This document shows, piece after piece, positions 18,479-26,084 of a stretch of 57,913 nucleotides of DNA. The translations under genes were made by a program, and so were the position numbers. Source of the stretch: JBMYYR01 sp965243605. GTDB taxonomy: Bacteria; Bacteroidota; Bacteroidia; Flavobacteriales; CAJXXR01. Each line of letters begins with the position of its first letter. Position 1 is the first letter of the stretch. Under the pieces are notes generated by a model. It did no database searches, was not told the DNA's origin, and saw nothing but the letters and a program-made list of their open reading frames with translations. The stretch lies in NCBI GenBank assembly GCA_965243605.1, contig CBDEVQ010000093.1, positions 1 through 57,913 on the forward strand, written 5' to 3'.

Positions 18479-18997
18479 ATGAAAAAGATAGGTTTATTTT
18501 TCGGTTCTGATACCGGAAATACAGAAGAGGTAGCGAACAAAATCCAAGCATTAATTGGAGAAGATAAAGTTGATATTTATGATATGTATGATGTTGAAAC
18601 ATCTACATTTGATGAGTATGATCAAATTATTCTCGGATTATCTACTTGGCATGATGGGCAATTACAGAGTGATTGGGATAGCTTTTTTGAAGATTTTAAA
18701 ACTGTTGACTTTACTGGTAAAACAATTGCATTATTTGGTCTTGGAGATCAATATGTTTATAGTGAATATTTCGTTGATGGAATTGGTATTATTGCCACAG
18801 AAGTTCTTGCTAACGGAGGAAGTATTGTTGGAAAATGGAGTACTGAAGGGTATGAACATACGGAATCTAAAGGGGAGATGGAAAAAGGTTTCTTTGTTGG
18901 CTTAGCCATTGATGAGGATAATCAATTCGATGAAACAGATGAGCGTATTGAAAGATGGGTTACTCAAATTACTGAAGAATTTCCATTAGAAGCGTAA
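18479..18997 (+). CDS. fldA: Long-chain flavodoxin
   Basis: FMN-binding electron carrier of the long-chain type (172 residues), often substituting for ferredoxin under iron limitation. The phosphate-binding loop GSDTGNTEEVA is near residues 9-19, the first FMN loop is LGLSTWHDGQLQSDW, and the second is GLGDQYVYSEYFVDG. The inserted C-terminal loop of long-chain forms (WSTEGYEHTESKG) is present. It is the last gene of the run starting at hemB and is followed by a strong terminator. Confidence 0.95.
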   Translation: MKKIGLFFGSDTGNTEEVANKIQALIGEDKVDIYDMYDVETSTFDEYDQIILGLSTWHDGQLQSDWDSFFEDFKTVDFTGKTIALFGLGDQYVYSEYFVDGIGIIATEVLANGGSIVGKWSTEGYEHTESKGEMEKGFFVGLAIDEDNQFDETDERIERWVTQITEEFPLEA

Positions 18998-19020
18998 GAA
19001 ATTACTTACCATAAAATATT

Positions 19021-19054
19021 AAAGGCATCTATATTTGTAGATGCCTTTTTTTTG
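19021..19054 (+). terminator. Terminator after flavodoxin
   Basis: Stem AAAGGCATCTA / TAGATGCCTTT, loop TATTTG, T-run. Confidence 0.85.
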
Positions 19055-19063
19055 TACCCAGAT

Positions 19064-19648
19064 TTAAAATGTATACCCAATATGTAATGTCGCAAAATAT
19101 GTTAAAGGTGCTATATCATATGACTCTGTGTTAATTTTATTATCTCCAGATACTTTTTGTGTATAGCCAAATCCTAACCAGGGCTTAAAATATATTTTGG
19201 ATTTAAATGGGGTAAATGTATAGCCAACGTATCCCATGCTTAATACGTTCGTATATTCTTCTTTTTTGTTGACATTATTCTTTTCAAGTTCAAAAGTCTG
19301 TAGCCCCAATTGTATTCCAGTAAACCATTTTTCATTGACCTCCTTGAAGTGATGTTCGGCAAAAAGACTTACGCCTTGTTTAATCCTTAGATTCCAGTTT
19401 TTATCTTTATTTTTTGCATTTAAATCTATAAGTTGTTTGGGTAAATCTAAAGCATATACACCAATACCAAATAGTGCATGTGTGCAATGTTTTGGTTTAA
19501 GCCTTAAATGAATTCCATACCCATTCATAAAGAATGTAGCAGGATCTATTTCTACACTTAATTGTGTTGGACTTGAGTTTTCTTTTTGTGCCTTAGAAAA
19601 TTGTATTCCTAGGAATACAAATAGTAAGATGAATAGTTTTGTTTTCAT
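19064..19648 (-). CDS. Small outer-membrane beta-barrel protein, unknown function
   Basis: A 194-residue exported protein (signal peptide ending FSKAQ). The mature part alternates hydrophobic and polar residues as in transmembrane beta-strands, for example SMGYVGYTFTPF and IYFKPWLGFGYTQ, and ends in aromatic ..LHIGYTF, which fits a barrel recognised by BamA. I do not recognise a named family. A 25-bp palindromic operator lies directly upstream (19662-19686) and is nearly the same as one before the neighbouring rrf2-type gene, so the two are probably co-regulated. Confidence 0.65.
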   Translation of the reverse strand: MKTKLFILLFVFLGIQFSKAQKENSSPTQLSVEIDPATFFMNGYGIHLRLKPKHCTHALFGIGVYALDLPKQLIDLNAKNKDKNWNLRIKQGVSLFAEHHFKEVNEKWFTGIQLGLQTFELEKNNVNKKEEYTNVLSMGYVGYTFTPFKSKIYFKPWLGFGYTQKVSGDNKINTESYDIAPLTYFATLHIGYTF

Positions 19649-19661
19649 TTTAAATGTTTAA

Positions 19662-19686
19662 ACTATATATTTCGTATATATAGTAT
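19662..19686. promoter_or_regulatory. Probable Rrf2 operator, copy 1
   Basis: An inverted repeat, ACTATATAT and ATATATAGT around a TTCGT-type centre, lies 14 bp upstream of the outer-membrane protein start. It matches 21 of 25 positions with the site at 20143-20167. Confidence 0.6.
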
Positions 19687-19716
19687 TGGTTAAAAAAATA
19701 TATGGATTAATTCTTA

Positions 19717-20142
19717 TTAATCCATATCGGTTAAAATTTGTGCAATGGTTTTTTTGGATAGTGAATGGTGCATTTTAGTTTCAGCATCAAGCAATACATT
19801 TTCTATTGATTTTTGTGCATTATCTGGTCTTTTACCTTCTGCCAAAATGTTGAAATTGGTTTGAAATAGGGGTTTACCACCTTCTGTAGCGTTTAGGATA
19901 TCTAAAATTGAAATCTCTGAAGGTTGTTTACGTAAACGTATTCCTCCAGATTTACCTTCTTTTGTTTCTATTATTCCAGCCGCAGTTAGATTTTGCATTA
20001 TTTTTACCAATGTTGGTTTTGGAATATTTAGAATTTCCGAAATAGTTTTAGTTGAAAGAAATTCAAATTGGCCCTGTCTAATTTTATCTGAAATAAAAAT
20101 GACAACTAGAATAGCCTTAGAGAAAGATAAAGAGTAACTCAT
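19717..20142 (-). CDS. Rrf2 family transcriptional regulator without cysteines
   Basis: A 141-residue Rrf2-type winged-helix regulator: the recognition region is STKTISEILNIPKPTLVKIMQNLTAAGIIETKEGKSGGIRL, and the dimer helix lies towards the C-terminus. Fe-S sensing members such as IscR and NsrR carry three cysteines after the wing; this protein has none at all, so it cannot bind a cluster in that way and must sense something else. A palindromic site abuts its own start codon (20143-20167) and a near copy sits before the adjacent outer-membrane protein gene, which suggests autorepression and control of its neighbour. Confidence 0.88.
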   Translation of the reverse strand: MSYSLSFSKAILVVIFISDKIRQGQFEFLSTKTISEILNIPKPTLVKIMQNLTAAGIIETKEGKSGGIRLRKQPSEISILDILNATEGGKPLFQTNFNILAEGKRPDNAQKSIENVLLDAETKMHHSLSKKTIAQILTDMD

Positions 20143-20167
20143 ACTATATATTCGTTATATTTAGTAT
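20143..20167. promoter_or_regulatory. Probable Rrf2 operator, copy 2
   Basis: A 25-bp imperfect palindrome (ACTATATAT ... TTTAGTAT) directly adjoins the rrf2-type start codon. A -7-like element on the minus strand at about 20168-20175 would place the transcription start inside it, a layout that suits repression. Confidence 0.6.
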
Positions 20168-20512
20168 GCAAATATTATTATAACTTTCGAATTATCCAAA
20201 TTCTTAATGAATATATTGCGGAATTGTATTCAAATCAATGTTTATTTGACTTGTTTTAAGCTTGTATTTGCAGCTTTATTACTTTTTTTGATACATATAT
20301 ATGTTAAGTAGGTTTATATAGGCTTATTTGCTTCTTTATTTCATTTTTATTAGAGTTAATCGTTTTTCTGTTTATAAACGTGAATGTTTAATAGAAATTA
20401 TCTATTTGATTTGCATTTTGCATTACTTTTATTTATATTACATGGTTTGTGAGCTATATTTTGAAATTATTTAAGTCTTTATTTTTTTGAGTAACATTAA
20501 TTTATATTTATG
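20168..20512. other. Long AT-rich gap between the rrf2-type gene and ybeY
   Basis: About 345 bp between divergent genes with no convincing ORF or RNA structure. It holds the presumed rrf2-type promoter at its left end and the ybeY promoter just beyond its right end; in between I see only AT-rich sequence. Confidence 0.5.
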
Positions 20513-20520
20513 TAATTTTG
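20513..20520 (+). promoter_or_regulatory. -7 box of the ybeY-mnmG unit
   Basis: TAATTTTG, an exact TAnnTTTG match. It would start transcription near 20526, only a few bases before the ATG at 20534, so a start at 20540 or 20543 is also possible. Confidence 0.5.
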
Positions 20521-20533
20521 CAAAGAATTAGAA

Positions 20534-20962
20534 ATGGTTATGATGGGGGAGATAGGTTTTCATTACGAACTCGATTTTGAAATTGAGAATGAACAAAGAA
20601 TAGAGACTTGGATTAGAAATTTAATCCAAGAGGAAAACTGTATTTTAAAAGAACTTACTTACATTTTTTGTGATGATGAGTATCTGCTGAAAATTAACCA
20701 AGAGCATTTGAATCATGATTATTATACGGATATAATCACTTTTGATTATGATGAAAATGAATTGCATTCAGATTTATTCATAAGTGTAGATCGTGTTCGC
20801 GATAATGCTAGAACGTATAATAAGTCTTTCGAAAATGAATTTTGTAGAGTTGTAGCACATGGTGTATTACATTTATGTGGTTATAAAGACAAGTCTAAAG
20901 AGGATGAGAAAGAAATGCGTGCAAAGGAGGATTATTACCTTTCTAAATTACAATTCGATTAA
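20534..20962 (+). CDS. ybeY: Endoribonuclease YbeY, rRNA maturation
   Basis: Single-strand-specific metallo-RNase that helps 16S rRNA 3' maturation and ribosome quality control. The 142 residues match the family. The core is visible: DEYLLKINQEHLNHDYYTDIITFDYDE and the zinc motif HGVLHLCGYKD. The usual signature is HGxLHxxGYDH, with three His ligands; here the third ligand position is Asp, followed by KSKEDEKEM. The enzyme may use Asp as a ligand. Three in-frame ATG codons lie at 20534, 20540 and 20543, so the exact start is uncertain. Confidence 0.93.
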   Translation: MVMMGEIGFHYELDFEIENEQRIETWIRNLIQEENCILKELTYIFCDDEYLLKINQEHLNHDYYTDIITFDYDENELHSDLFISVDRVRDNARTYNKSFENEFCRVVAHGVLHLCGYKDKSKEDEKEMRAKEDYYLSKLQFD

Positions 20963-20965
20963 ACG

Positions 20966-20981
20966 TGTTCCACGTGGAACA
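20966..20981. promoter_or_regulatory. parS: parS centromere site 1
   Basis: TGTTCCACGTGGAACA, a perfect 16-bp palindrome matching the bacterial chromosomal parS sequence bound by ParB. It lies in the gap between ybeY and mnmG. Confidence 0.85.
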
Positions 20982-21003
20982 TTTCATATAAAACCATAAG
21001 AAA

Positions 21004-22872
21004 ATGTTTAATACAAATTATGATGTTCTTATTGTAGGTGGTGGTCATGCCGGTTGTGAAGCTGCTCATGCTGCGGCTAAAATGGGGCAAAAAACATTGT
21101 TGGTAACCATGAATATGCAAAACATTGCTCAAATGTCTTGTAATCCTGCAATGGGTGGTGTAGCAAAAGGACAAATTGTTCGTGAGATTGATGCATTAGG
21201 TGGGCTTTCAGGAATAGTAACTGATGAGACAATGATTCAATTTAAAATATTGAACTTGTCGAAAGGACCTGCAATGTGGAGTCCACGTGCCCAGAGTGAC
21301 CGAATGAGATTTGCTGAACGTTGGAGATTAGAGTTGGAAAAACAACCTAATTTGGATTTTTGGCAAGATATGGTTACTGGACTAAATGTAGAGAATGGAG
21401 TGGTTACTGGTGTAACGACGCAACTAGGAATGTCCATTAATGCGAAGTCTGTTGTCCTAACAAATGGAACATTTTTGAATGGAATTATCCATATAGGAGA
21501 GAAGCAATTTGGTGGAGGTAGATCTGGAGAACATGCCGCGAAAGGATTAACCGAAGCGTTAGTTGAATTGGGTTTTGAAAGTGGAAGAATGAAAACTGGT
21601 ACACCACCTAGAGTGGATGCTAGAAGTTTGGATTTTTCTAAAATGGAAGAGCAGCCAGGTGATGAAACACCGTTGAAATTTTCTTACACAGACACAAAGC
21701 GTTTAGAGGAGCAACGTTCATGTTATATTACATATACGAATCCTGAGGTACATTCAATTTTAGAAACAGGTTTTGAGAAATCACCAATGTTTCAAGGTAG
21801 AATACAAGGATTAGGACCGAGGTATTGCCCTTCTATTGAAGATAAAATTACAAGGTTTAAAGAACGTACACGTCATCAAATATTTGTTGAGCCTGAAGGA
21901 GCACATACATGCGAAATTTATGTAAATGGATTTAGTACTTCCCTTCCTGAAAAGGTCCAATATGAAGCGTTAAAACTGGTTCCTGGGTTTGAAAACGTTA
22001 AGATGTTTAAACCCGGATATGCGATAGAATATGATTTCTTTCAACCTACGCAATTGAAACGTACTTTAGAAACTAAGCGTGTGGGAAACTTGTACTTTGC
22101 AGGTCAAATAAACGGAACTACAGGGTATGAGGAAGCAGGTTGCCAAGGGTTAATGGCTGGAATTAATGCAGCTTTAAAGAATGAGAATAAAGATCCATTT
22201 ATTTTAAATCGTAATGAAGCTTATATTGGGGTTTTGATTGATGATTTAGTTAATAAAGGTACCAATGAGCCTTATAGAATGTTTACCTCCAGAGCAGAGT
22301 ATCGATTGTTGCTTAGGCAAGATAATGCAGATGTGAGGCTAACAGAGAAAGGATACGCTCTTGGATTGGCAGACGAATCGAGAGTAATTCGTTTAAAGGA
22401 AAAGTTAAATTATTGCGAAGATTTAATTGGATTTATGGGTGCTAAATCGGCATCACCAGAATTAATGAATCCGATTTTAGAGGCTAAAGGATCACAAGTT
22501 CTAAGGCAAAAAAATAAGATGAAAGCAGTTCTAAGTAGACCACATGTGTCTATCGAAGATCTTAGAGTAATGCCTGCTTTACAAGAATATTTCGAAAAGA
22601 AAGGTTTTGATAGAGAAGGTGTAGAGTTGGCAGAAATAAGGATTAAATACGATGGGTATTTGAAGCGAGAAAGAGAGAATGCTCAGAAGTTAATTAAGCT
22701 TGAGCGTATCCGTATTCCAGTACATTATGATTATAATGAAATTAATTCCTTGTCAAATGAAGCTAAGATAAAGTTGTCCGAAATTAAACCCGATACCATA
22801 GGTCAGGCGTCTAGAATTAGTGGAGTTTCTCCAGCTGATATTAGTGTTTTATTAGTTTATATGGGTCGATAG
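21004..22872 (+). CDS. mnmG: tRNA uridine-5-carboxymethylaminomethyl modification enzyme MnmG (GidA)
   Basis: FAD enzyme that, with MnmE, modifies the wobble uridine of several tRNAs. The 622 residues are full length. The FAD-binding GGGHAGCEAAHAAAKMG is at residues ~12-28, followed by CNPAMGGVAKGQIVREIDALGG, the segment MKTGTPPRVD, GYEEAGCQGLMAGINAAL and the C-terminal IKYDGYLKRE and RISGVSPADISVLLVY. mnmG/gidA lies close to the replication origin in many bacteria; here it is flanked by parS sites on both sides, which fits that. It is followed by a terminator at 22904. Confidence 0.97.
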   Translation: MFNTNYDVLIVGGGHAGCEAAHAAAKMGQKTLLVTMNMQNIAQMSCNPAMGGVAKGQIVREIDALGGLSGIVTDETMIQFKILNLSKGPAMWSPRAQSDRMRFAERWRLELEKQPNLDFWQDMVTGLNVENGVVTGVTTQLGMSINAKSVVLTNGTFLNGIIHIGEKQFGGGRSGEHAAKGLTEALVELGFESGRMKTGTPPRVDARSLDFSKMEEQPGDETPLKFSYTDTKRLEEQRSCYITYTNPEVHSILETGFEKSPMFQGRIQGLGPRYCPSIEDKITRFKERTRHQIFVEPEGAHTCEIYVNGFSTSLPEKVQYEALKLVPGFENVKMFKPGYAIEYDFFQPTQLKRTLETKRVGNLYFAGQINGTTGYEEAGCQGLMAGINAALKNENKDPFILNRNEAYIGVLIDDLVNKGTNEPYRMFTSRAEYRLLLRQDNADVRLTEKGYALGLADESRVIRLKEKLNYCEDLIGFMGAKSASPELMNPILEAKGSQVLRQKNKMKAVLSRPHVSIEDLRVMPALQEYFEKKGFDREGVELAEIRIKYDGYLKRERENAQKLIKLERIRIPVHYDYNEINSLSNEAKIKLSEIKPDTIGQASRISGVSPADISVLLVYMGR

Positions 22873-22880
22873 AATATATT

Positions 22881-22896
22881 GGTTCCACGTGGAACA
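22881..22896. promoter_or_regulatory. parS: parS centromere site 2
   Basis: GGTTCCACGTGGAACA: the 14-bp palindromic core GTTCCACGTGGAAC is identical to the other two sites. It lies 9 bp after the mnmG stop codon. Confidence 0.82.
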
Positions 22897-22903
22897 TTAA
22901 CAT

Positions 22904-22940
22904 AAAAAAGGCATCTGATATAACATCAAATGCCTTTTTT
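22904..22940 (+). terminator. Terminator after mnmG
   Basis: Stem AAAAAAGGCAT(C)TGAT / ATCA(A)ATGCCTTTTTT with a short loop and T-run. Confidence 0.8.
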
Positions 22941-22946
22941 ATGTTA

Positions 22947-22968
22947 ATCCATTCAAATCTGAATGGAT
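22947..22968. repeat. Short inverted repeat between two terminators
   Basis: ATCCATTCA / TGAATGGAT with a 4-base loop. It has no T-run of its own; it may be a remnant terminator stem or an RNA hairpin. Confidence 0.4.
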
Positions 22969-23010
22969 CGTTTTATCTATAAATATTAATTGCTATTTAT
23001 TCTATGGCAT

Positions 23011-23047
23011 AAAAAAAACGAAGTTAAAATGACTTCGTTTTTTTTTT
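23011..23047. terminator. Bidirectional terminator between mnmG and rpiB
   Basis: Stem AAAACGAAGT / ACTTCGTTTT. It is flanked by an A-run on the left and a T-run on the right, so it can end transcription from both strands. Confidence 0.75.
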
Positions 23048-23060
23048 ATTTCAATACATG

Positions 23061-23076
23061 TGTTCCACGTGGAACA
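23061..23076. promoter_or_regulatory. parS: parS centromere site 3
   Basis: TGTTCCACGTGGAACA, identical to site 1, lies 5 bp beyond the rpiB stop codon. Confidence 0.85.
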
Positions 23077-23081
23077 AACGT

Positions 23082-23528
23082 CTATTCTTCATCAAAATCT
23101 ATAGCGATTTTATTAACTCTATTTTGGTGTCGTCCACCTTCAAATTCGGCATCTAAAAAGGCATCAATTATTTTTAAAGCTTTTTTCTCAGATATAAATC
23201 GAGCAGGTAAAGCAATAACATTAGCATCATTGTGCTGTCTAGATAATGAAGCTATCTCAGGTTCCCAACATAAGGCTGAACGTATTTCTTGATGTTTGTT
23301 TGCAGACATGTTAATTCCATTTCCACTTCCGCAAATCAAGATTCCAAAGCTGTTTTTAGGGGCAGATAACACCTCTAAGCATACTGTGTGAGCATAATCA
23401 GGATAGTCTACGCTATTTGCAGAAAAAGGGCCTAAATCTTCAGCTTTCATTTCTGCTTTAGCTAAATGCTTAATTATCGCTGCTTTTAATTCTACACCAG
23501 CGTGGTCAGATCCAATAAATATTTTCAT
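23082..23528 (-). CDS. rpiB: Ribose-5-phosphate isomerase B
   Basis: Interconverts ribose-5-phosphate and ribulose-5-phosphate in the pentose phosphate pathway. The 148 residues match the RpiB family: IGSDHAGVELK at the start, the catalytic-base cysteine Cys66 in FGILICGSGNGINMSANK, then the segment RHNDANVIALPARF in the family's substrate loop (here written RQHNDANVIALPARF). It has its own minus-strand promoter box at 23542-23549, so it need not depend on recQ transcription. Confidence 0.94.
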   Translation of the reverse strand: MKIFIGSDHAGVELKAAIIKHLAKAEMKAEDLGPFSANSVDYPDYAHTVCLEVLSAPKNSFGILICGSGNGINMSANKHQEIRSALCWEPEIASLSRQHNDANVIALPARFISEKKALKIIDAFLDAEFEGGRHQNRVNKIAIDFDEE

Positions 23529-23541
23529 GCTGTTTTTTTTA

Positions 23542-23549
23542 CAAAAATA
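23542..23549 (-). promoter_or_regulatory. -7 box of rpiB
   Basis: On the minus strand this reads TATTTTTG, a TAnnTTTG match 13 bp before the rpiB start. Confidence 0.5.
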
Positions 23550-23598
23550 ATAGATAATATGATATGAGGTGTCGATTTTTGAATTTCATTTATGTTAA

Positions 23599-23784
23599 TT
23601 AACAACTCGGACACCAAGGTCCATCATATTGTGATACTGCAATAATCAAAAGGATTAATAAAAGAAAAGGGATAGAAGATAAAATGAAATATAAACGGAG
23701 CCTTTTGTTCTTGCTATTTCTCCATTTTAAGAAGAAAATTATCATAAGTATGAAATCGAAGACTAAAAATGTGATGAATGACAT
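23599..23784 (-). CDS. Small two-helix membrane protein, unknown
   Basis: A 61-residue ORF with two hydrophobic segments (ITFLVFDFILMIIFFL and LYFILSSIPFLLLILLIIAV) separated by a basic loop (RNSKNKRLRL), which predicts a helical hairpin with the loop in the cytoplasm. It ends in the unusual tail GPWCPSC with two cysteines. It starts 17 bp after the recQ stop on the same strand, so it is probably co-transcribed with recQ. I do not recognise a family; the hydrophobic pattern and the operon position are the only support. Confidence 0.55.
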   Translation of the reverse strand: MSFITFLVFDFILMIIFFLKWRNSKNKRLRLYFILSSIPFLLLILLIIAVSQYDGPWCPSC

Positions 23785-23801
23785 AGTAATTATAATATTG
23801 A

Positions 23802-25901
23802 TTATTGATTATTCATTTTTTTCATTTCGATAGTTAAAGCTATTCGGATTTCTTCATAGGGTATTAATTCTTTTCCGTAGTCATAAATGCCTTTGAGCTT
23901 ACCGTCAAAATCAGGATGCTTTTTTAGATAAGAGATAACAAGTTTTGTCGCTTTCGAAGAACCGAATTTATCAATGTTATCAATTTTATCATCGAGGTAC
24001 AATTTGCAAATATGAGAGAAAATAGTGACAGATTTTAATCCTCTAATTTTACAAATTTCATCAATAGAAAGTCCTTTGTTATATAGTTCAAGGGTTTGAT
24101 CTTGTGTTGACTTTTTCTTACCTGTATGTGCTTTTATTAATTCCATGAAATCAAATCCATATCGAGCGAGTTTGGTATCTCCAACACCAGAAATTGCTAT
24201 GAAATCAGATTCTTTAGTAGGGGCTATGTTTGCCATCTCCTTAAGAGAGGCATCAGAGAAAATAAGGTAAGCAGGAACGTTTTGTTCTGTTGCTAAATCC
24301 AGTCTTAATTTTCGTAACTTTTCATATAAGCCTTCAAATGATTTCTGTGCATCAGATTTAACTTTTGTATCTCTTCGGATGGCTTTTTCTTTGGTAAGTG
24401 ATGTGAGGGCAACTTGCTTTTTCTCAAATAAAATTTGATCGCCCAAAGGTGTTACTTTTAAAGCGTGATCATTTTTGTATTGAACATCTACATAACCAAG
24501 TTGAAGAAGTAAAAGGGCCAATTGCCATTGTTGATATGTTAACTCGTTTCCACAACCAAACGTTTTTAATGTATTGTAATTTTTGTCTAGGTTGTACCCG
24601 TTTTGTGTTCCTTTAAGAATGTCAATAATGACACCCATGGCTTCAGATTCATGTGTTCGTTTTACTGCAGATAATGCTTTTTGAGCAATTAATGTTCCGT
24701 CAAATACTTTAGGAGGGTTTAAGCAAATATCACAGTTTTTACAATCTTGTTCAGAGTATTCTCCAAAATAATTTAAAAGTACACGTCTTCTGCAAATTCT
24801 AGATTCAGCGTAATCCATCATTCTTTGTAATTTAGAAAGAAGGATTTCGGCATTGGCGCTTTCTTCCGCAAATTTTCTTAGTTGAAGCAAATCTCCATAA
24901 GAATAAAATAGGAGTGTGTCTGCAGCTAATCCATCTCGTCCAGATCGTCCAATTTCTTGATAATAGTTTTCCATGCTTTTTGGAAGGTTATAATGAATAA
25001 CCCAGCGGACATTCGATTTGTCTATACCCATTCCAAAAGCGATTGTTGCACACACAATCGGAAGTTCATCCGTAATAAACTTTCGTTGAATATCTCCTCT
25101 AAGTTCAGAAGTCATTCCTGCGTGATACGGCATGGCTTTATATCCAGCGTTACGTAATTTTTGAGCTGTTTTTTCACATTGTTTCCTGCTCAAGCAATAA
25201 ATTATACCACTGGTGTCACTTCTGTCGTTTAAGAAGCGTAAGATTTGCTTATCTCTGTCTTTACCAGGTCTTACTTCCAGAAATAAATTTGGGCGATCAA
25301 ATGACCGCTCAAAAACGCTTGGATTTTTTAATTTTAAAAAATCAAGGATATCAGATTTAATAGTTGCATCTGCTGTTGCAGTAAGTGCTACTATTGGAAT
25401 ATTAGCGAAATGTTTTTTAACATGATGCAATTGTTTATACTCTGGTCTAAAATCATGTCCCCAATCCGAAACACAATGCGCTTCATCAATTGCGAAAAGA
25501 GAAAGTTTAATATGCTTTAGAAGCGTGAATATTTCTGAGTTAAGTAGTTTCTCTGGAGAAATATATAATAGATCTAATTTCTCGTTGCTAATTTTATCTA
25601 AAACATCAACACGTTCTGCTTCTGTTAAACTTGAGTTTAAATAGGCAGCAGAAATCCCATTTTGAACTAATCCATCTACCTGATCTTTCATTAATGCAAT
25701 AAGTGGAGAAATGACAATTGCTAATCCAGGAAGAGTGATGGCGGGCAGTTGATAACAAATTGATTTACCTCCTCCAGTTGGCATTAGCACTAAGGTGTCT
25801 TTCCCTTCAGATATGTTTTTTACAATATCTTCTTGAAGCGGACGGTAAGTGTCATATCCAAAATATTTTTTTAAATTCTGCTTTAAAAGGGTTGTCGTCA
25901 T
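23802..25901 (-). CDS. recQ: ATP-dependent DNA helicase RecQ
   Basis: Superfamily 2 3'-5' DNA helicase used in recombination and repair. Walker A is TGGGKSICYQLPA, the DExH box AIDEAHCVSDWGHDFRPEY, and motif VI YYQEIGRSGRDG. The zinc-binding region has CRRRVLLNYFGE and CKNCDIC, followed by a winged helix and an HRDC domain (AYLIFSDASLKEMA). A further ~100 residues end with a helix-turn-helix-like segment (SIDEICKIRGLKSVTIFSHI), as in other RecQ-family proteins of Bacteroidota. The start at 25901 is an ATG; the longer frame begins with a TTG at 25922 and was not used. A promoter box lies at 25967. Confidence 0.94.
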   Translation of the reverse strand: MTTTLLKQNLKKYFGYDTYRPLQEDIVKNISEGKDTLVLMPTGGGKSICYQLPAITLPGLAIVISPLIALMKDQVDGLVQNGISAAYLNSSLTEAERVDVLDKISNEKLDLLYISPEKLLNSEIFTLLKHIKLSLFAIDEAHCVSDWGHDFRPEYKQLHHVKKHFANIPIVALTATADATIKSDILDFLKLKNPSVFERSFDRPNLFLEVRPGKDRDKQILRFLNDRSDTSGIIYCLSRKQCEKTAQKLRNAGYKAMPYHAGMTSELRGDIQRKFITDELPIVCATIAFGMGIDKSNVRWVIHYNLPKSMENYYQEIGRSGRDGLAADTLLFYSYGDLLQLRKFAEESANAEILLSKLQRMMDYAESRICRRRVLLNYFGEYSEQDCKNCDICLNPPKVFDGTLIAQKALSAVKRTHESEAMGVIIDILKGTQNGYNLDKNYNTLKTFGCGNELTYQQWQLALLLLQLGYVDVQYKNDHALKVTPLGDQILFEKKQVALTSLTKEKAIRRDTKVKSDAQKSFEGLYEKLRKLRLDLATEQNVPAYLIFSDASLKEMANIAPTKESDFIAISGVGDTKLARYGFDFMELIKAHTGKKKSTQDQTLELYNKGLSIDEICKIRGLKSVTIFSHICKLYLDDKIDNIDKFGSSKATKLVISYLKKHPDFDGKLKGIYDYGKELIPYEEIRIALTIEMKKMNNQ

Positions 25902-25966
25902 TGAAGGTGTGTCTTTAATCAAAAGGAGAAATAATTAATGTTTTATTAATCAGGAAGGGTAGGTCA

Positions 25967-25974
25967 CAAAGGTA
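25967..25974 (-). promoter_or_regulatory. -7 box of recQ
   Basis: On the minus strand this reads TACCTTTG, a TAnnTTTG match about 65 bp before the recQ ATG. Confidence 0.5.
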
Positions 25975-26055
25975 TGTTTTAAATATTAAATTTTGGATAT
26001 TGATTTATAGTCATAAAATCTAATGAAATATAGAAGATTCCGCATAAAAAATGTT

Positions 26056-26063
26056 TAACTTTG
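26056..26063 (+). promoter_or_regulatory. -7 box of lepA
   Basis: TAACTTTG, an exact TAnnTTTG match 22 bp before the lepA start. Confidence 0.6.
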
Positions 26064-26084
26064 TAGATTGTAATTTAGACATCA

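Noticed and set aside
22990..23292. Plus-strand ORF of 100 codons over the rpiB end
   Set aside because: It is antisense to rpiB, crosses a terminator and a parS site, and has no family features.
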